Shown here piece after piece: positions 42,342 to 51,788 of a stretch of 64,000 bases of DNA. The stretch comes from Sphingomonas sp. HITSZ_GF (GTDB taxonomy: Bacteria; Pseudomonadota; Alphaproteobacteria; Sphingomonadales; Sphingomonadaceae). Both the position numbers and the translations under genes were made by a program. Under the pieces are notes generated by a model, which worked only from the letters and a program-made list of their open reading frames with translations, made no database searches and had not been told where the DNA came from. Within the stretch, counting starts at the first letter, position 1. Every line of letters starts with the position of its first letter. The stretch lies in the NCBI RefSeq assembly GCF_029543155.1, contig NZ_JARQXA010000001.1, positions 434,001-498,000 on the forward strand. Reading direction: 5' to 3'.

Positions 42342-44399
42342 ATGCGGCCCGATATGCTCAACCCGCTCTTCGCCGAAGTCACCGCGCTCAAGGGCATTGG
42401 CGCGGCGCTCGCCAAGCCGCTCGAGCGGCTCGGGCTGGCGCGCGTCGTCGACGTCGCCTTCCATCTCCCCACCGGCTTCATCGACCGGATCCCGCGCGAC
42501 GAACTCATGGCCTCCGATGTCGGCCGGGTCATCGCGATCGAGCTGACCGCGGCCAATTACCGCTTCGGCGGCAGCGCCCGCTCGCCCGCCCGCGTGCAGG
42601 CGGTGGACGCGCACGGCAACTTCGTCAGCCTCGTCTTCTTCGGCGGCAATTCGGGCTGGGCCAAGAAGCTGCTGCCGCTCAACGAGAAGCGCTGGGTCTC
42701 CGGCCGGCTCGACCAGTACGGCCAGGAGCTCCAGATCGTCCACCCCGAGGTCGCCGTGCCCGAAGAGGCCGATGGCGGCGGGCGCGAGGCGATCTATCCC
42801 TGCTCCGAAGGCATCACCTCGAAGCGGATCGCGGCGCTGGCCGCCCAGGCGATCGAGCGCGCCCCCGACCTGCCCGAATGGATCGAGCCGAGCCTGAAGG
42901 ACCGCCACCAATGGCCGGGCTGGAAGGAAGCGCTGGCGCGCATCCACGCCGATCCCGCCGACGCCAAGGCGCGCGAGCGGCTCGCCTATGACGAAGTCTT
43001 CGCCAACCAGCTCGCGCTGATGCTGGTGCGCGGCGAGGCGCGGGCCAAGCGCGGGCGTTCGCTGCAGGGCGACGGGCGGCTGCGCGACAAGCTCCAGCTC
43101 CCCTACACGCCCACCGGCGCCCAAACGCGGACGATCGGCGAGATCGAAGGCGATATGGCGCAGAGCCAGCCGATGCTCCGACTGCTCCAGGGCGATGTCG
43201 GCGCGGGCAAGACGCTGGTGGCGACGATGGCGCTGCTGATCGCCGCCGAGGCCGGCGCGCAGGGCGCGATGCTGGCGCCCACCGAGATTCTGGCGCGCCA
43301 GCATTACGAGAATCTCTCGCGGATGCTCGCCGGGCTCGACGTGCGGATCGCGATCCTCACCGGGCGCGACAAGGGCAAGGCCCGCGAGGCGACGCTGATG
43401 GGACTCGCGGCGGGCGAGATCGACATATTGGTCGGCACGCATGCGATCTTCCAGCAGGGCGTGACCTATCGCGACCTCGGGCTGGTGGTGGTCGACGAGC
43501 AGCACCGCTTCGGCGTGGCCGAGCGGCTGATGCTCCAGGCCAAGGCGCAGGTGCCGCCGCATCTCCTCGTCATGACCGCCACGCCGATCCCGCGCACGCT
43601 CCAGCTCGCCTCGCACGGCGAGATGGACGTGAGCCGGCTCGACGAGATGCCGCCGGGCCGCCAGCCGATCCAGACGACGGTGATCGCCGAGGACAAGTTG
43701 GACGCCGTGGTCGCCGGGCTGGGGCGGCATCTGGAGGCGGGCAAGCAGGCCTATTGGGTGTGCCCGCTGGTCGAGGAGAGCGAGAAGACCGACCTTGCCG
43801 CCGCCGAGCATCGCGCCGCGACGCTGACCGCGAAATTCGGCGCCAAGGTCGGGCTGGTCCATGGTCGGATGAAGGGGCCGGAGAAGGACGCGGTGATGGC
43901 GCGCTTTGCCAGTGGCGAGCTGGGTGTGCTGGTGGCGACGACAGTGATCGAAGTCGGCGTCGACGTGCCCAACGCCACGCTGATCGTGATCGAGGCGGCG
44001 GACCGGTTCGGCCTCGCACAGCTCCACCAGCTGCGCGGGCGCGTGGGGCGGGGCGGCGGGCAGTCGCACTGCATCCTGCTGCGTGGGGAGAAATTGAGTG
44101 AGACGTCGCGCGCGCGGCTGGCGCTGATGCGCGACACCACCGACGGCTTCCTGATCGCCGAGCGCGACCTGGAACTGCGCGGCGCGGGCGAGATCCTCGG
44201 CACCCGCCAATCGGGCGAGCAGACCTTCCGGCTGGCAACGCCCGAGAGCCTGGCGACGCTGATCGCGGCGGCGAATGGGGATGCGCGGCTGCTCGAGGAC
44301 CAGGACCGGAGGCTGAACACGCCGCGCGGCGAGGCGGCGCGGGTGGCGCTGTATCTGTTCGAGCGGGATGCGGCGGTTAGTTTGCTTAGGGCGGGGTGA
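42342..44399 (+). CDS. recG: ATP-dependent DNA helicase RecG
   Basis: 685-residue RecG, which regresses stalled replication forks. The N-terminal wedge domain (OB fold) is followed by the helicase: LQGDVGAGKTLVATMALL, the DEQH box in VVVDEQHRFGVAERL, TATPIPRTLQLASHG, STVIEVGVD-like TTVIEVGVDVPNAT, and HQLRGRVGRGGGQSHC. Length is normal. ATG at 42342 (MRPDMLNPLFAEV) is used, with ATG at 42354 as alternative. The DEQH box separates it from Mfd, which has DEEQ. Confidence 0.97.
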   Translation: MRPDMLNPLFAEVTALKGIGAALAKPLERLGLARVVDVAFHLPTGFIDRIPRDELMASDVGRVIAIELTAANYRFGGSARSPARVQAVDAHGNFVSLVFFGGNSGWAKKLLPLNEKRWVSGRLDQYGQELQIVHPEVAVPEEADGGGREAIYPCSEGITSKRIAALAAQAIERAPDLPEWIEPSLKDRHQWPGWKEALARIHADPADAKARERLAYDEVFANQLALMLVRGEARAKRGRSLQGDGRLRDKLQLPYTPTGAQTRTIGEIEGDMAQSQPMLRLLQGDVGAGKTLVATMALLIAAEAGAQGAMLAPTEILARQHYENLSRMLAGLDVRIAILTGRDKGKAREATLMGLAAGEIDILVGTHAIFQQGVTYRDLGLVVVDEQHRFGVAERLMLQAKAQVPPHLLVMTATPIPRTLQLASHGEMDVSRLDEMPPGRQPIQTTVIAEDKLDAVVAGLGRHLEAGKQAYWVCPLVEESEKTDLAAAEHRAATLTAKFGAKVGLVHGRMKGPEKDAVMARFASGELGVLVATTVIEVGVDVPNATLIVIEAADRFGLAQLHQLRGRVGRGGGQSHCILLRGEKLSETSRARLALMRDTTDGFLIAERDLELRGAGEILGTRQSGEQTFRLATPESLATLIAAANGDARLLEDQDRRLNTPRGEAARVALYLFERDAAVSLLRAG

Positions 44400-44469
44400 C
44401 GAAGACCCTGTTTCATAAAGAGATTTTGCAATTCGATGATTGCCTCTCGGCAGGCTAGGAAGGGGCGGA

Positions 44470-45471
44470 ATGGCGCTTGCAGAGATGAATGAAGAGGAGC
44501 TGATCCAGCGGCTGGGACCTGTATTCCAGCCGTACGCCGCTCGTAAAATCGCAGAAGCCCGGAATACTGGACAGAGGTTTGTTCACTACACCAGTTGTGA
44601 TGCCGCAATCTCGATTATCGAGAATAACTCAATGTGGCTCCGCAATGCCACTCTCATGAACGACTTCTCGGAGATACAGCACGGCCTCGGCTGTCTACGG
44701 GCATATTGGCAAACTGAGCGGGGCGAAACCCTCAGGCAGGCAATCGCAGCGATCAATCCTCAAGGGGTAGATGCCCTCGTTACGGCCTTCGATTCCAACG
44801 TATTCAATCTACTTAACAACACCTTCCTGATTTCGGTTTCAGAGCATGATCCGTCGGAAGACGAGTTTGGTAGATTGTCGATGTGGAGAGCTTATGGGCA
44901 GAGAACCGGCGCGGCTCTGGTTTTCAACAATGGTCCTATCCTCTCGCCTACGAACGCGATTTCGGCAGTTTCCATCCCCGTCATGTACGCTTTCTCTGAG
45001 GGGTTTGCCGATCACATGGATGAGATCGCGGCTAAACTCGTCGATGAAGGCGACCTACTGCGCGAGATAGAAGCTGCTCAGCTGGCCCATGACGGCAGGA
45101 GTTTGATTAGCGAGAACATGGAGCAGGTGTTCAGACATGCCTGTGTTGCTACAAAGCACCCGGGCTTTCGTGAGGAGCGCGAGTGGCGGGTCGTCTATCA
45201 GCCCGGGCTTAACCCGACGCAACCGGATCGGATTGCCCCTGCCACTTGCACGCTAGGTGGCATCCCGCAAAACATCCACAAGCTCTTTTTCCAGAATTAT
45301 CCTGACGAAGGATTTGTTGGGGCAACGCTACCCGAGATACTTAGCCGGGTTATCATAGGGCCGACCGCTCATCCCTACGTTGTATTCACTCGTATGTTTG
45401 ACGCCCTTCAAGCGAAAGGCGTTGATACCAATAACCTGCTGATAAATTCGCACATCCCATTGAGGCACTAA
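44470..45471 (+). CDS. DUF2971 family protein, likely horizontally acquired
   Basis: 333-residue cytoplasmic protein. FVHYTSCDAAISIIENNSMW, then LRNATLMNDFSEIQHG, and later HPGFREEREWRVVY are the DUF2971 blocks. Function is unknown; the opening pattern (H-Y-T, then I-I-x-N-x-x-x-W) resembles the start of ADP-ribosyltransferase-type folds such as DarT, but that is only a resemblance. ATG at 44470 has AAGGGGCGGA directly upstream. Codon use is clearly less GC-biased than all neighbours, with many A/T-ending codons, so recent transfer is likely. It stands alone between recG and a PilZ gene, with no mobile element visible. Confidence 0.75.
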   Translation: MALAEMNEEELIQRLGPVFQPYAARKIAEARNTGQRFVHYTSCDAAISIIENNSMWLRNATLMNDFSEIQHGLGCLRAYWQTERGETLRQAIAAINPQGVDALVTAFDSNVFNLLNNTFLISVSEHDPSEDEFGRLSMWRAYGQRTGAALVFNNGPILSPTNAISAVSIPVMYAFSEGFADHMDEIAAKLVDEGDLLREIEAAQLAHDGRSLISENMEQVFRHACVATKHPGFREEREWRVVYQPGLNPTQPDRIAPATCTLGGIPQNIHKLFFQNYPDEGFVGATLPEILSRVIIGPTAHPYVVFTRMFDALQAKGVDTNNLLINSHIPLRH

Positions 45472-45486
45472 CTGCCGAAACCGGCT

Positions 45487-45819
45487 CTACTTCGCCTTCA
45501 CCATCGTCGAGATCAGCTCGTAATAGCTTGCCAGGTCGATCGCGCGTTCGAACTGGCAGCCGAGGCGGCCGCCCAGGGCCCAGCGGACTTCGGCGACCAC
45601 GGTGCCGGCATGGGGGAGCGCCACGCGGATGCGGTCGCCGGTCTCGAGCGGGTCGTCGCAGCGGGCCATCAGGCCGTGCGGCGAGATGTTGACGATGATG
45701 AAGCCGAGCTGCTTTGCGTCCGGGCCGAATGCGCGTGCGCGGTAATAGACGTCTTCACGCCCTTCCCGACGGGGATCCGAATAAGCCAGATTCGATCCAA
45801 AACTCACGCACGGCCTCAT
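45487..45819 (-). CDS. PilZ-domain protein, predicted c-di-GMP binder
   Basis: 110-residue single-domain PilZ protein. An Arg-rich segment (DPRREGREDVYYRARA) supplies the RxxxR part and VNISPHGLMARC the (D/N)xSxxG part of the c-di-GMP site, followed by DRIRVALPHAGTVVAEVRWA. Residues 1-15 lack the pattern. It should bind c-di-GMP and pass the signal to an unknown partner. It converges with the DUF2971 gene. Control is unknown. Confidence 0.82.
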   Translation of the reverse strand: MRPCVSFGSNLAYSDPRREGREDVYYRARAFGPDAKQLGFIIVNISPHGLMARCDDPLETGDRIRVALPHAGTVVAEVRWALGGRLGCQFERAIDLASYYELISTMVKAK

Positions 45820-45914
45820 GAAACGCTTGAGGTACGTATGCGGTGATAACGCTACCGCGTGAATCCTGTTGCAACGAAGCTGCTTAACATCAACTTATCA
45901 GACAATCCGGAAAT

Positions 45915-47141
45915 TTACGCAGAAACCAGCAGGCCGTGCTTCTTCTTGCCGAAGCTGAGCTTGACTTGTTGCGTGACCGAAATGGCCTGCATCGGATCGC
46001 TCACCACCTGATCGTCGATCCGGATCGCACCTTCGGCCACCTTGCGGCGGGCCTCGCCCTTGGACGGGCAGAGGCCGAGCGCGACCAGCGCATCCGCCAC
46101 CGTGATGCTGCCGCCCTCGACCGCGAAGGTCGGGAGCGAGCCGCCGGCCGAGCCTTCCTCGAACACCTTGCGCGCGGTGTCGGCGGCTTCCTCGGCAGCG
46201 GCGCGGCCGCGGCACATCGCGGTGGCCTCGTTGGCGAGGATCTTCTTGGCCTCGTTGATCTCGGCGCCTTCGAGCGCTTCGAGGCGGGCGATCTCGTCGA
46301 GCGGCAGATCGGTGAACAGGCGCAGGAAGCGGCCGACGTCGCGATCATCGGTGTTGCGCCAGAACTGCCAGTAATCGAAGTGGGGCAGCTGATCGGCGTT
46401 GAGCCAGACGGCGCCCGACATGGTCTTGCCCATCTTGCCGCCGTCCGCCGTGGTGATCAGCGGGGTGGTGACGCCATAGACTTCGGTGCCGTCGACGCGG
46501 CGCGACAGCTCGATGCCGTTGACGATGTTGCCCCACTGGTCCGAGCCGCCCATCTGGACGCGGCAGCCGGCACGGCGCGACAGCTCCAGGAAGTCATAGG
46601 CCTGGAGGATCATGTAGTTGAACTCGAGGAAACTCAGCGACTGCTCGCGCTCGAGGCGCAGCTTGACCGAATCGAAGCTGAGCATCCGGTTGACCGAGAA
46701 ATGCTGGCCATAGTCGCGCAGGAAGGGGAGATATTCGAGCGCGTCGAGCCATTCGGCATTGTCGAGCATCACCGCGTCGGTGGGGCCGTCACCGAAGGTG
46801 AGGAAATTCTCGAACACGGTCTTGATCGAGGCGATGTTGGCATTGATCGTATCGACCGTCATCAGCTTGCGCGCCTCGTCCTTGAACGAGGGATCGCCGA
46901 CCTTGCCGGTGCCGCCGCCCATCAGGACGATCGGCTTGTGGCCGGCCTGCTGCAGGCGGCGCAGGAGCATGATCTGGACGAGGCTGCCGACGTGCAGCGA
47001 CGGCGCCGTCGGATCGAAGCCGATATAGCCGGGCACGATCTGCTTGGCGGCGAGCGCGTCGAGGCCCTCCGGGTCGGTCACCTGGTGGATATAGCCGCGG
47101 GTGGAGAGCAGGCGGAGCAGATCGGACGTGAATTCGGTCAT
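45915..47141 (-). CDS. tyrS: tyrosyl-tRNA synthetase
   Basis: 408-residue class I synthetase. The HIGH-like motif is in [16 protein letters not shown], the KMSKS-like motif in GKMGKTMSG, and tyrosine recognition in [20 protein letters not shown] and GSDQWGNI. The C-terminal S4-like domain is present ([20 protein letters not shown]). ATG overlaps the stop of the EamA-transporter gene upstream (ATGA), an unusual partner. Length and layout are normal. Confidence 0.97.
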   Translation of the reverse strand: MTEFTSDLLRLLSTRGYIHQVTDPEGLDALAAKQIVPGYIGFDPTAPSLHVGSLVQIMLLRRLQQAGHKPIVLMGGGTGKVGDPSFKDEARKLMTVDTINANIASIKTVFENFLTFGDGPTDAVMLDNAEWLDALEYLPFLRDYGQHFSVNRMLSFDSVKLRLEREQSLSFLEFNYMILQAYDFLELSRRAGCRVQMGGSDQWGNIVNGIELSRRVDGTEVYGVTTPLITTADGGKMGKTMSGAVWLNADQLPHFDYWQFWRNTDDRDVGRFLRLFTDLPLDEIARLEALEGAEINEAKKILANEATAMCRGRAAAEEAADTARKVFEEGSAGGSLPTFAVEGGSITVADALVALGLCPSKGEARRKVAEGAIRIDDQVVSDPMQAISVTQQVKLSFGKKKHGLLVSA

Positions 47142-48100
47142 GGTTCGGGCCGCATAGCCGAGGCGGAGGGGCGCGTCACCATCCAGATGCCGGCGCAGAC
47201 GAGCAGCAGCGCGGCGAGATAGCTCCAGCGCAGGATCGATTCGCCGAGGAAGAGCGCCGAGAGGGCGACGCCGAACACCGGGATCAGGAAGTTGAAGGCG
47301 GCGATCAGCCCGACGGGGTTATGCTTGAGCAGCAGGCTCCACAGCGCGAAGGCGACCGAGGATAGCAGCGCGAGATAGAGCAGCAGCGCGGCGGAGGGCG
47401 GGGTAGCGGCTGCCAGCTGCCCGCCGCCGGCGAGGCCGGTGCCGGTGAGCAGCAGCCCGCCGATCAGGAGCTGCCAGCCGGTCATCACCAGCGGATCCAG
47501 GTCGCGTGACAGCCGCTTGCCGTAGATCGATGCGGCGGCGAGGACGAAGGCGGCGAGGATCACGAAGCCTTCGCCGATCAGGCGGAAATCGAAGTCGAAA
47601 TGGCCCTTGGCGCCGCCGAGGTTGACCACCACCACGCCGAGAAAGCCGATCAGGCAGCCGAGCGCCTTGCGGCCGGTCAGCCGGTCGTCGGCATAGAGGA
47701 AATGCGCGAGCACCACGCTGAAGAACACGCCGGTGCCGTTCATGATCGAGGATTTGACCCCGGTCGCATGGGCGAGGCCGACATAGAAGAAGACATATTG
47801 CACGGCGGTCTGGGTGAGGCCGAGCAGGGCGACCTGGCCCCATTGCCGGCGGTTGAGCGCCAGCACCGGCCTGCGCAGGGCCGCTGCCGCCGCGATCAGG
47901 AAAATGCCTGCCAGCGCAAAGCGATAGCCCGCGAACAGCAGCTGCGCGGCGGTGTCCGCCCGGCCGATGCCGAACAGGACATAGCCGGTCTTGATCGCCG
48001 GATAGGCGCTGCCCCACAGCAGGCAGCACAATGTGGCGATCAGGAAGACGCCGCTACGGCGCTGGTAGAAAGGACTGGACACGCCGGGCCCGTAACGCAT
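47138..48100 (-). CDS. EamA/DMT-family transporter
   Basis: 320-residue inner-membrane protein with about ten TM segments in two EamA repeats. [20 protein letters not shown] is the first helix with the family's W-G-S motif. The second half includes [19 protein letters not shown] and [20 protein letters not shown], the typical end of EamA repeat 2. The substrate is unknown; relatives export amino acids and metabolites. ATG at 48100 is used; a shorter start at a GTG (SSPFYQRR) is possible. tyrS is coupled downstream. Confidence 0.9.
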   Translation of the reverse strand: MRYGPGVSSPFYQRRSGVFLIATLCCLLWGSAYPAIKTGYVLFGIGRADTAAQLLFAGYRFALAGIFLIAAAAALRRPVLALNRRQWGQVALLGLTQTAVQYVFFYVGLAHATGVKSSIMNGTGVFFSVVLAHFLYADDRLTGRKALGCLIGFLGVVVVNLGGAKGHFDFDFRLIGEGFVILAAFVLAAASIYGKRLSRDLDPLVMTGWQLLIGGLLLTGTGLAGGGQLAAATPPSAALLLYLALLSSVAFALWSLLLKHNPVGLIAAFNFLIPVFGVALSALFLGESILRWSYLAALLLVCAGIWMVTRPSASAMRPEP

Positions 48101-48132
48101 CTTCGCGCGCGTACAAACCGCCAGGTCAAAGC

Positions 48133-48654
48133 ATGCTCCTTCGCGTTCCGCTTGTGCCGCATCCCGACTTCCCGAGCGCGATCGATCGCATCGAGGTGAA
48201 GGTGACCCGGTTTGCCCCGCATCTGCTGGGGCTGCGCTATTTCGTGTTCGGCCCGCTCAAGAAGCTGGTGATTCCGCCTGCCGCGGAGCAGCCGGAGCGG
48301 CGCGACGAATTGTGGAAGACCACCTGCTTCGAAGCGTTCGTGCGCGGCGAGGGGGAGAGCTATTACGAGCTCAACTTCGCGCCGTCGGGCGATTGGGCGG
48401 CCTATGGCTTCACCGGCTATCGCCAGGGCATGGCGGACGCCAAGGTGACCAACCCGCATGCCGTGTGGAAGGACGGCGGCGTGCTGGCGGCGGAAGTGGA
48501 GCTGCCGCTCGACGGGCCCTGGCGGCTGGCGATCACCGCGGTGATCGAGGAGAAGCGCGGGCGCAAATCCTATTGGTCCGCCGCGCATGGCGAGGGCGCG
48601 CCCGATTTCCACGCCGATGCCGGTTTCGTGGTCGATCTGCCGGCGCTCGGCTGA
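48133..48654 (+). CDS. DOMON-like domain protein
   Basis: 173-residue protein without a signal peptide. LWKTTCFEAFVRGEGESYYE and LNFAPSGDWAAYGFTGYRQG carry the beta-sandwich pattern of DOMON-like proteins, which bind sugars or haem. The name is from fold resemblance; ligand is unknown. It lies 600 bases from a NamZ-like exo-muramidase gene on the same strand with a DUF4126 gene in between, so a link to cell-wall sugars is possible but not shown. ATG at 48133 is the first in-frame start with sensible N terminus (MLLRVPLVPHPDF). Confidence 0.72.
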   Translation: MLLRVPLVPHPDFPSAIDRIEVKVTRFAPHLLGLRYFVFGPLKKLVIPPAAEQPERRDELWKTTCFEAFVRGEGESYYELNFAPSGDWAAYGFTGYRQGMADAKVTNPHAVWKDGGVLAAEVELPLDGPWRLAITAVIEEKRGRKSYWSAAHGEGAPDFHADAGFVVDLPALG

Positions 48655-48659
48655 CGCGA

Positions 48660-49166
48660 TCAGGCCGGAGCGCTGTGTCCCGGGGTGGCGGGCGTCGTGA
48701 AATGGGTGAGGCGATCCGGGAAGGGCGCGATCGCGGCGGCCGTCGCGGCAGACAGGGTCAGCGCATCCTCGACCAGCCCCGTCGCGACCTGGTGCTTGCC
48801 GTTCATCGCCCGCATCCGCAGCGCATAGCTGGCATAGGAGGCGAGAGCGGCGGTGGCGCCGGCGACGACCCCGGCGGCGAAGCGGTGGTTGCGCGGCGCC
48901 ATCACCATGCCGGCAAAGGCGGCGTTCCAGCTGCGCACGAGGACCGCCGGGGTGATGATGCGATCGGGCGCGCTGCGCTGCTTGTCGCCGACCAGTTCAT
49001 AGGCGGCGAGTGCCGTGGTGCCGAGCGAGATCAGCGGATGGGCCAGGAAGCGGGGCGCGGCATTGCCGGCAGGAAGCCGCCCGGTGCGTGCCGCGTTCGC
49101 TACCACGGCGAGCGGGGTGATGGCGCGTGCGCCGGCTGCTAGGCCCATCAGAACGGATCGGATCAT
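48660..49166 (-). CDS. DUF4126 membrane protein
   Basis: 168-residue membrane protein. GLAAGARAITPLAVVANAAR is the DUF4126 signature, followed by a Gly/Ala-rich helix (LISLGTTALAAYELVGDK) and RFAAGVVAGATAALASYASY. About four TM segments are predicted. Function is unknown. ATG at 49166 has GGGAG eight bases upstream. It is divergent from the namZ-like gene and only 5 bases from the end of the DOMON-like gene, with which it converges. Confidence 0.8.
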   Translation of the reverse strand: MIRSVLMGLAAGARAITPLAVVANAARTGRLPAGNAAPRFLAHPLISLGTTALAAYELVGDKQRSAPDRIITPAVLVRSWNAAFAGMVMAPRNHRFAAGVVAGATAALASYASYALRMRAMNGKHQVATGLVEDALTLSAATAAAIAPFPDRLTHFTTPATPGHSAPA

Positions 49167-49257
49167 GTCATGCTCCCACGGTTTCACAGGCTCAACCGAC
49201 GAGGCGGCGCGACGATCCGGCTTGCGTCGCGCCCCGCTTCCCGGCACCCAGCGGCAC

Positions 49258-50454
49258 ATGAAATTCGGCATCGACCGGCTGCTCGCCGACCCTGAGCTTC
49301 GCAAACCCCTGGAAGGCAAGCGCGTGGCGCTGCTCGCGCATCCGGCCTCGGTGACGGCGGACCTGACGCACTCGCTCGATGCGCTGGTGGCGAGCGGGCT
49401 CAACGTATCGGCGGTGTTCGGCCCGCAGCACGGCGTGCGCGGCGACCTGCAGGACAATATGATGGAATCGCCGGACTATACCGATCCCACCTATGGGATG
49501 CCGGTGTTCAGCCTCTATGGCGAGGTCCGCCGGCCGACCGGCCAGTCGATGGGCACGTTCGACGTGATGCTGATCGACCTGCAGGACGTTGGCTGCCGCA
49601 TCTACACCTTCGTCACCACCCTGCTCTATGTGCTCGAGGCCGCCGCCCAGCACGGCAAGAGCGTGTGGGTGCTCGATCGCCCCAATCCCGCCGGGCGCCC
49701 GGTGGAAGGCACGACCCTGCTGCCGGGCTGGGAGAGCTTTGTCGGCGCGGGGCCGATGCCGATGCGCCACGGCATGACCCTGGGCGAGATGGGGCACTGG
49801 TTCATCGCGCAGTTCGGGCTGGACGTCGATTACCGGGTAATCGCGATGGAAGGCTGGCAGCCCGATGCGGCGCCCGGCTTCGGCTGGCCGCCAGAGCGCC
49901 CCTGGATCAACCCGAGCCCCAATGCCGCCAACGTCAACATGGCGCGCGCCTATGCCGGGACGGTGATGCTGGAGGGGACTCTGCTCTCCGAAGGGCGCGG
50001 CACCACGCGGCCGCTCGAGCTGTTCGGCGCGCCCGACATCGATGCGAAGCAGGTGATCGCCGAGATGCACCGCCTGGCCCCTGAATGGACCGCGGGCTGC
50101 ACGTTGCGCGACATCTGGTTCCAGCCGACCTTCCACAAGCATGTGGGCGCGCTGTGCTCGGGCGTGTTCATCCATGCCGAGGGGGCGGGCTATGATCATC
50201 AAGCCTTCAAGCCGTGGCGGCTCCAGGCTTTGGGCTTCAAGGCGATCCGCAACCTTTACGGCGACTACCCGCTGTGGCGCGATTTCCCGTACGAATATGT
50301 GTTCGACAAGCTGGCGATCGACGTGATCAACGGCGGCACCGACCTGCGCGAATGGGTCGACGATGCCGCCGCCGCGCCGGGTGACCTCGAGGCGCGCACC
50401 GCGCCGGACGAGGCGGCGTGGATCGAGTCCCGTGCCGGGCATCTGATCTACTAA
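49258..50454 (+). CDS. namZ: exo-beta-N-acetylmuramidase NamZ-like (DUF1343)
   Basis: 398-residue DUF1343 protein. The conserved blocks are GKRVALLAHPASVT, FGPQHGVRGDLQDNMMESPD, LIDLQDVGCRIYTFVTTLLY, VLDRPNPAGR and the C-terminal RNLYGDYPLWRDFPYEYV. NamZ enzymes of this family remove terminal MurNAc from peptidoglycan fragments. With AmgK and MurU at 13-15 kb, this would complete a route from wall fragments to UDP-MurNAc, though the genes are 34 kb apart. No signal peptide is seen from the ATG at 49258, so it would act in the cytoplasm unless the start is further upstream. Confidence 0.85.
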   Translation: MKFGIDRLLADPELRKPLEGKRVALLAHPASVTADLTHSLDALVASGLNVSAVFGPQHGVRGDLQDNMMESPDYTDPTYGMPVFSLYGEVRRPTGQSMGTFDVMLIDLQDVGCRIYTFVTTLLYVLEAAAQHGKSVWVLDRPNPAGRPVEGTTLLPGWESFVGAGPMPMRHGMTLGEMGHWFIAQFGLDVDYRVIAMEGWQPDAAPGFGWPPERPWINPSPNAANVNMARAYAGTVMLEGTLLSEGRGTTRPLELFGAPDIDAKQVIAEMHRLAPEWTAGCTLRDIWFQPTFHKHVGALCSGVFIHAEGAGYDHQAFKPWRLQALGFKAIRNLYGDYPLWRDFPYEYVFDKLAIDVINGGTDLREWVDDAAAAPGDLEARTAPDEAAWIESRAGHLIY

Positions 50455-50455
50455 C

Positions 50456-50527
50456 CGTCATTCCCGCGAAGGCGGGAATCCATTCTTCCTGCAGTGCCAA
50501 TGGATCCCCGCCGTCGCGGGGATGACG
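50456..50527. repeat. REP-like inverted repeat
   Basis: 27-base arms, CGTCATTCCCGCGAAGGCGG... at 50456-50482 and its near-complement at 50501-50527, with an 18-base spacer. It ends 3 bases before the GGAAG ribosome site of the next gene, like the addA case. Confidence 0.88.
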
Positions 50528-50540
50528 AAAGGAAGCGGAT

Positions 50541-51752
50541 TTGCTTGTCGTGTCTGAACCGCCTAACCACCGCCACATGCTCGCGGGGCTCATATTTGCT
50601 GTCGAGGAGGCGGAAGGCCGCCCGGGTACGCTGATGGCGACATTGCCGTTCGGCGGGATGACGCTGCTCGAATATCAGGCGCGGCTGCTGTTTGGCGCCG
50701 GCGCGGAGCAGGTGCTGGTCGCAGTCGGCAAGATGACGCCGGCGCTGCTGACCGCGGTCAACCGTGCGGCCAAGCGGCATCCCCGGATCGAGATCGTTCG
50801 ATCGGCTGAGGAAGCCGCCGAGAAGATCACTCCGGGCGCGCAGGTGCTGGTGATGGCCGACGGCCTGGTCACCACCGATCCGGTGATGGACAAGATGGCG
50901 AAGGCGGGCGGCGAAGCGCTGCTCGTCACCGACGATCCGACTTCGCCCGCCGCGATCGAGCGGCTCGACATGCGCGACAGCTGGGCAGGGGTGGCGCGGA
51001 TCACGCTCGACCAGCTCGGCCAGATCGCCCAGATGCCCGAGGATTACGACTTCCAGTCGGCACTGCTGCGCGTTGCCGCGCAATCGGGTGCGGAGCATGT
51101 GCCGCTCACCGCGGGCTGGCTGAAGGGCGGCCATGCGGTGGAGCGCAGCGTCGAAGGGCTGGCCGCGCGCAACACCGGCGTGCTCGCCGCGCTGACCGAG
51201 CGCCGCACCGACTGGGCGGACCGCTGGGTGTTCACCCGCGCAGCCCGCATCGTGCTGCCCGAGCTGGTGGGCCGCAACGTGCCCGGCTGGGCAGTGAGCA
51301 TCGCTGGCGGCGTGGTTTCGGCTGCGGCGCTGGTCCTCACCGCGATGCGCTGGGAAGGGGCGGGCGCCGTCGTCGCGCTGATCGGCACCGCGACACTGGC
51401 CACCGGTGCGGCGATGGCGGTTCTCCGCGGCGAGGAAAGGCGGGCGCAGCTGCTCGAATGGGCGATCTTCGCGCTGTTTGGCCTGATCGCGCTCCTGATG
51501 GGCTGGGCCGAATATGCCGCGACGCTGAGCACCACGCCGCCGGTGCTCGCGCTGATTGCCGCAGCTGCGCAACTGCTCGTCGAGCGCGTGCCCGCGCGGC
51601 CGAAGCGCTGGTGGGCCAGCCCCTCGGCGCATCTGCTTGTTTTGGCGCCCTTTGCCCTGGCCGGGTTCGCGACGATCGGCCTTGCTGCAGTTGCGATATA
51701 TTCCTTCGCAACCCTCGCGGCAGCAGTTGAGAGCACGCGCGAAAAAGCTTAG
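50541..51752 (+). CDS. nucleotidyltransferase-like domain fused to a membrane domain
   Basis: 403-residue protein. Residues 1-200 look like a degenerate sugar-nucleotide transferase: TLPFGGMTLLEYQARLLFGA resembles the NTP-transferase start but lacks the GxGxR loop, and VLVMADGLVT fits the metal-binding strand. Residues 230-403 hold four to six TM helices (WAVSIAGGVVSAAALVLTAM and later). I do not recognise the family. The start is TTG at 50541, five bases after GGAAG; a GTG at 50550 and ATG at 50577 are alternatives. It is the first gene of a compact three-gene unit with a DUF2336-like protein and a degenerate kinase. Confidence 0.65.
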   Translation: MLVVSEPPNHRHMLAGLIFAVEEAEGRPGTLMATLPFGGMTLLEYQARLLFGAGAEQVLVAVGKMTPALLTAVNRAAKRHPRIEIVRSAEEAAEKITPGAQVLVMADGLVTTDPVMDKMAKAGGEALLVTDDPTSPAAIERLDMRDSWAGVARITLDQLGQIAQMPEDYDFQSALLRVAAQSGAEHVPLTAGWLKGGHAVERSVEGLAARNTGVLAALTERRTDWADRWVFTRAARIVLPELVGRNVPGWAVSIAGGVVSAAALVLTAMRWEGAGAVVALIGTATLATGAAMAVLRGEERRAQLLEWAIFALFGLIALLMGWAEYAATLSTTPPVLALIAAAAQLLVERVPARPKRWWASPSAHLLVLAPFALAGFATIGLAAVAIYSFATLAAAVESTREKA

Positions 51753-51788
51753 TCTCGTCTTAAGGACATTTCCGTTAGCTTGGGGTCG

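Noticed and set aside
44470..45471. The DUF2971 gene as part of a mobile island
   Set aside because: No integrase, transposase, attachment repeats or second foreign-looking gene is seen; only the single gene is atypical.
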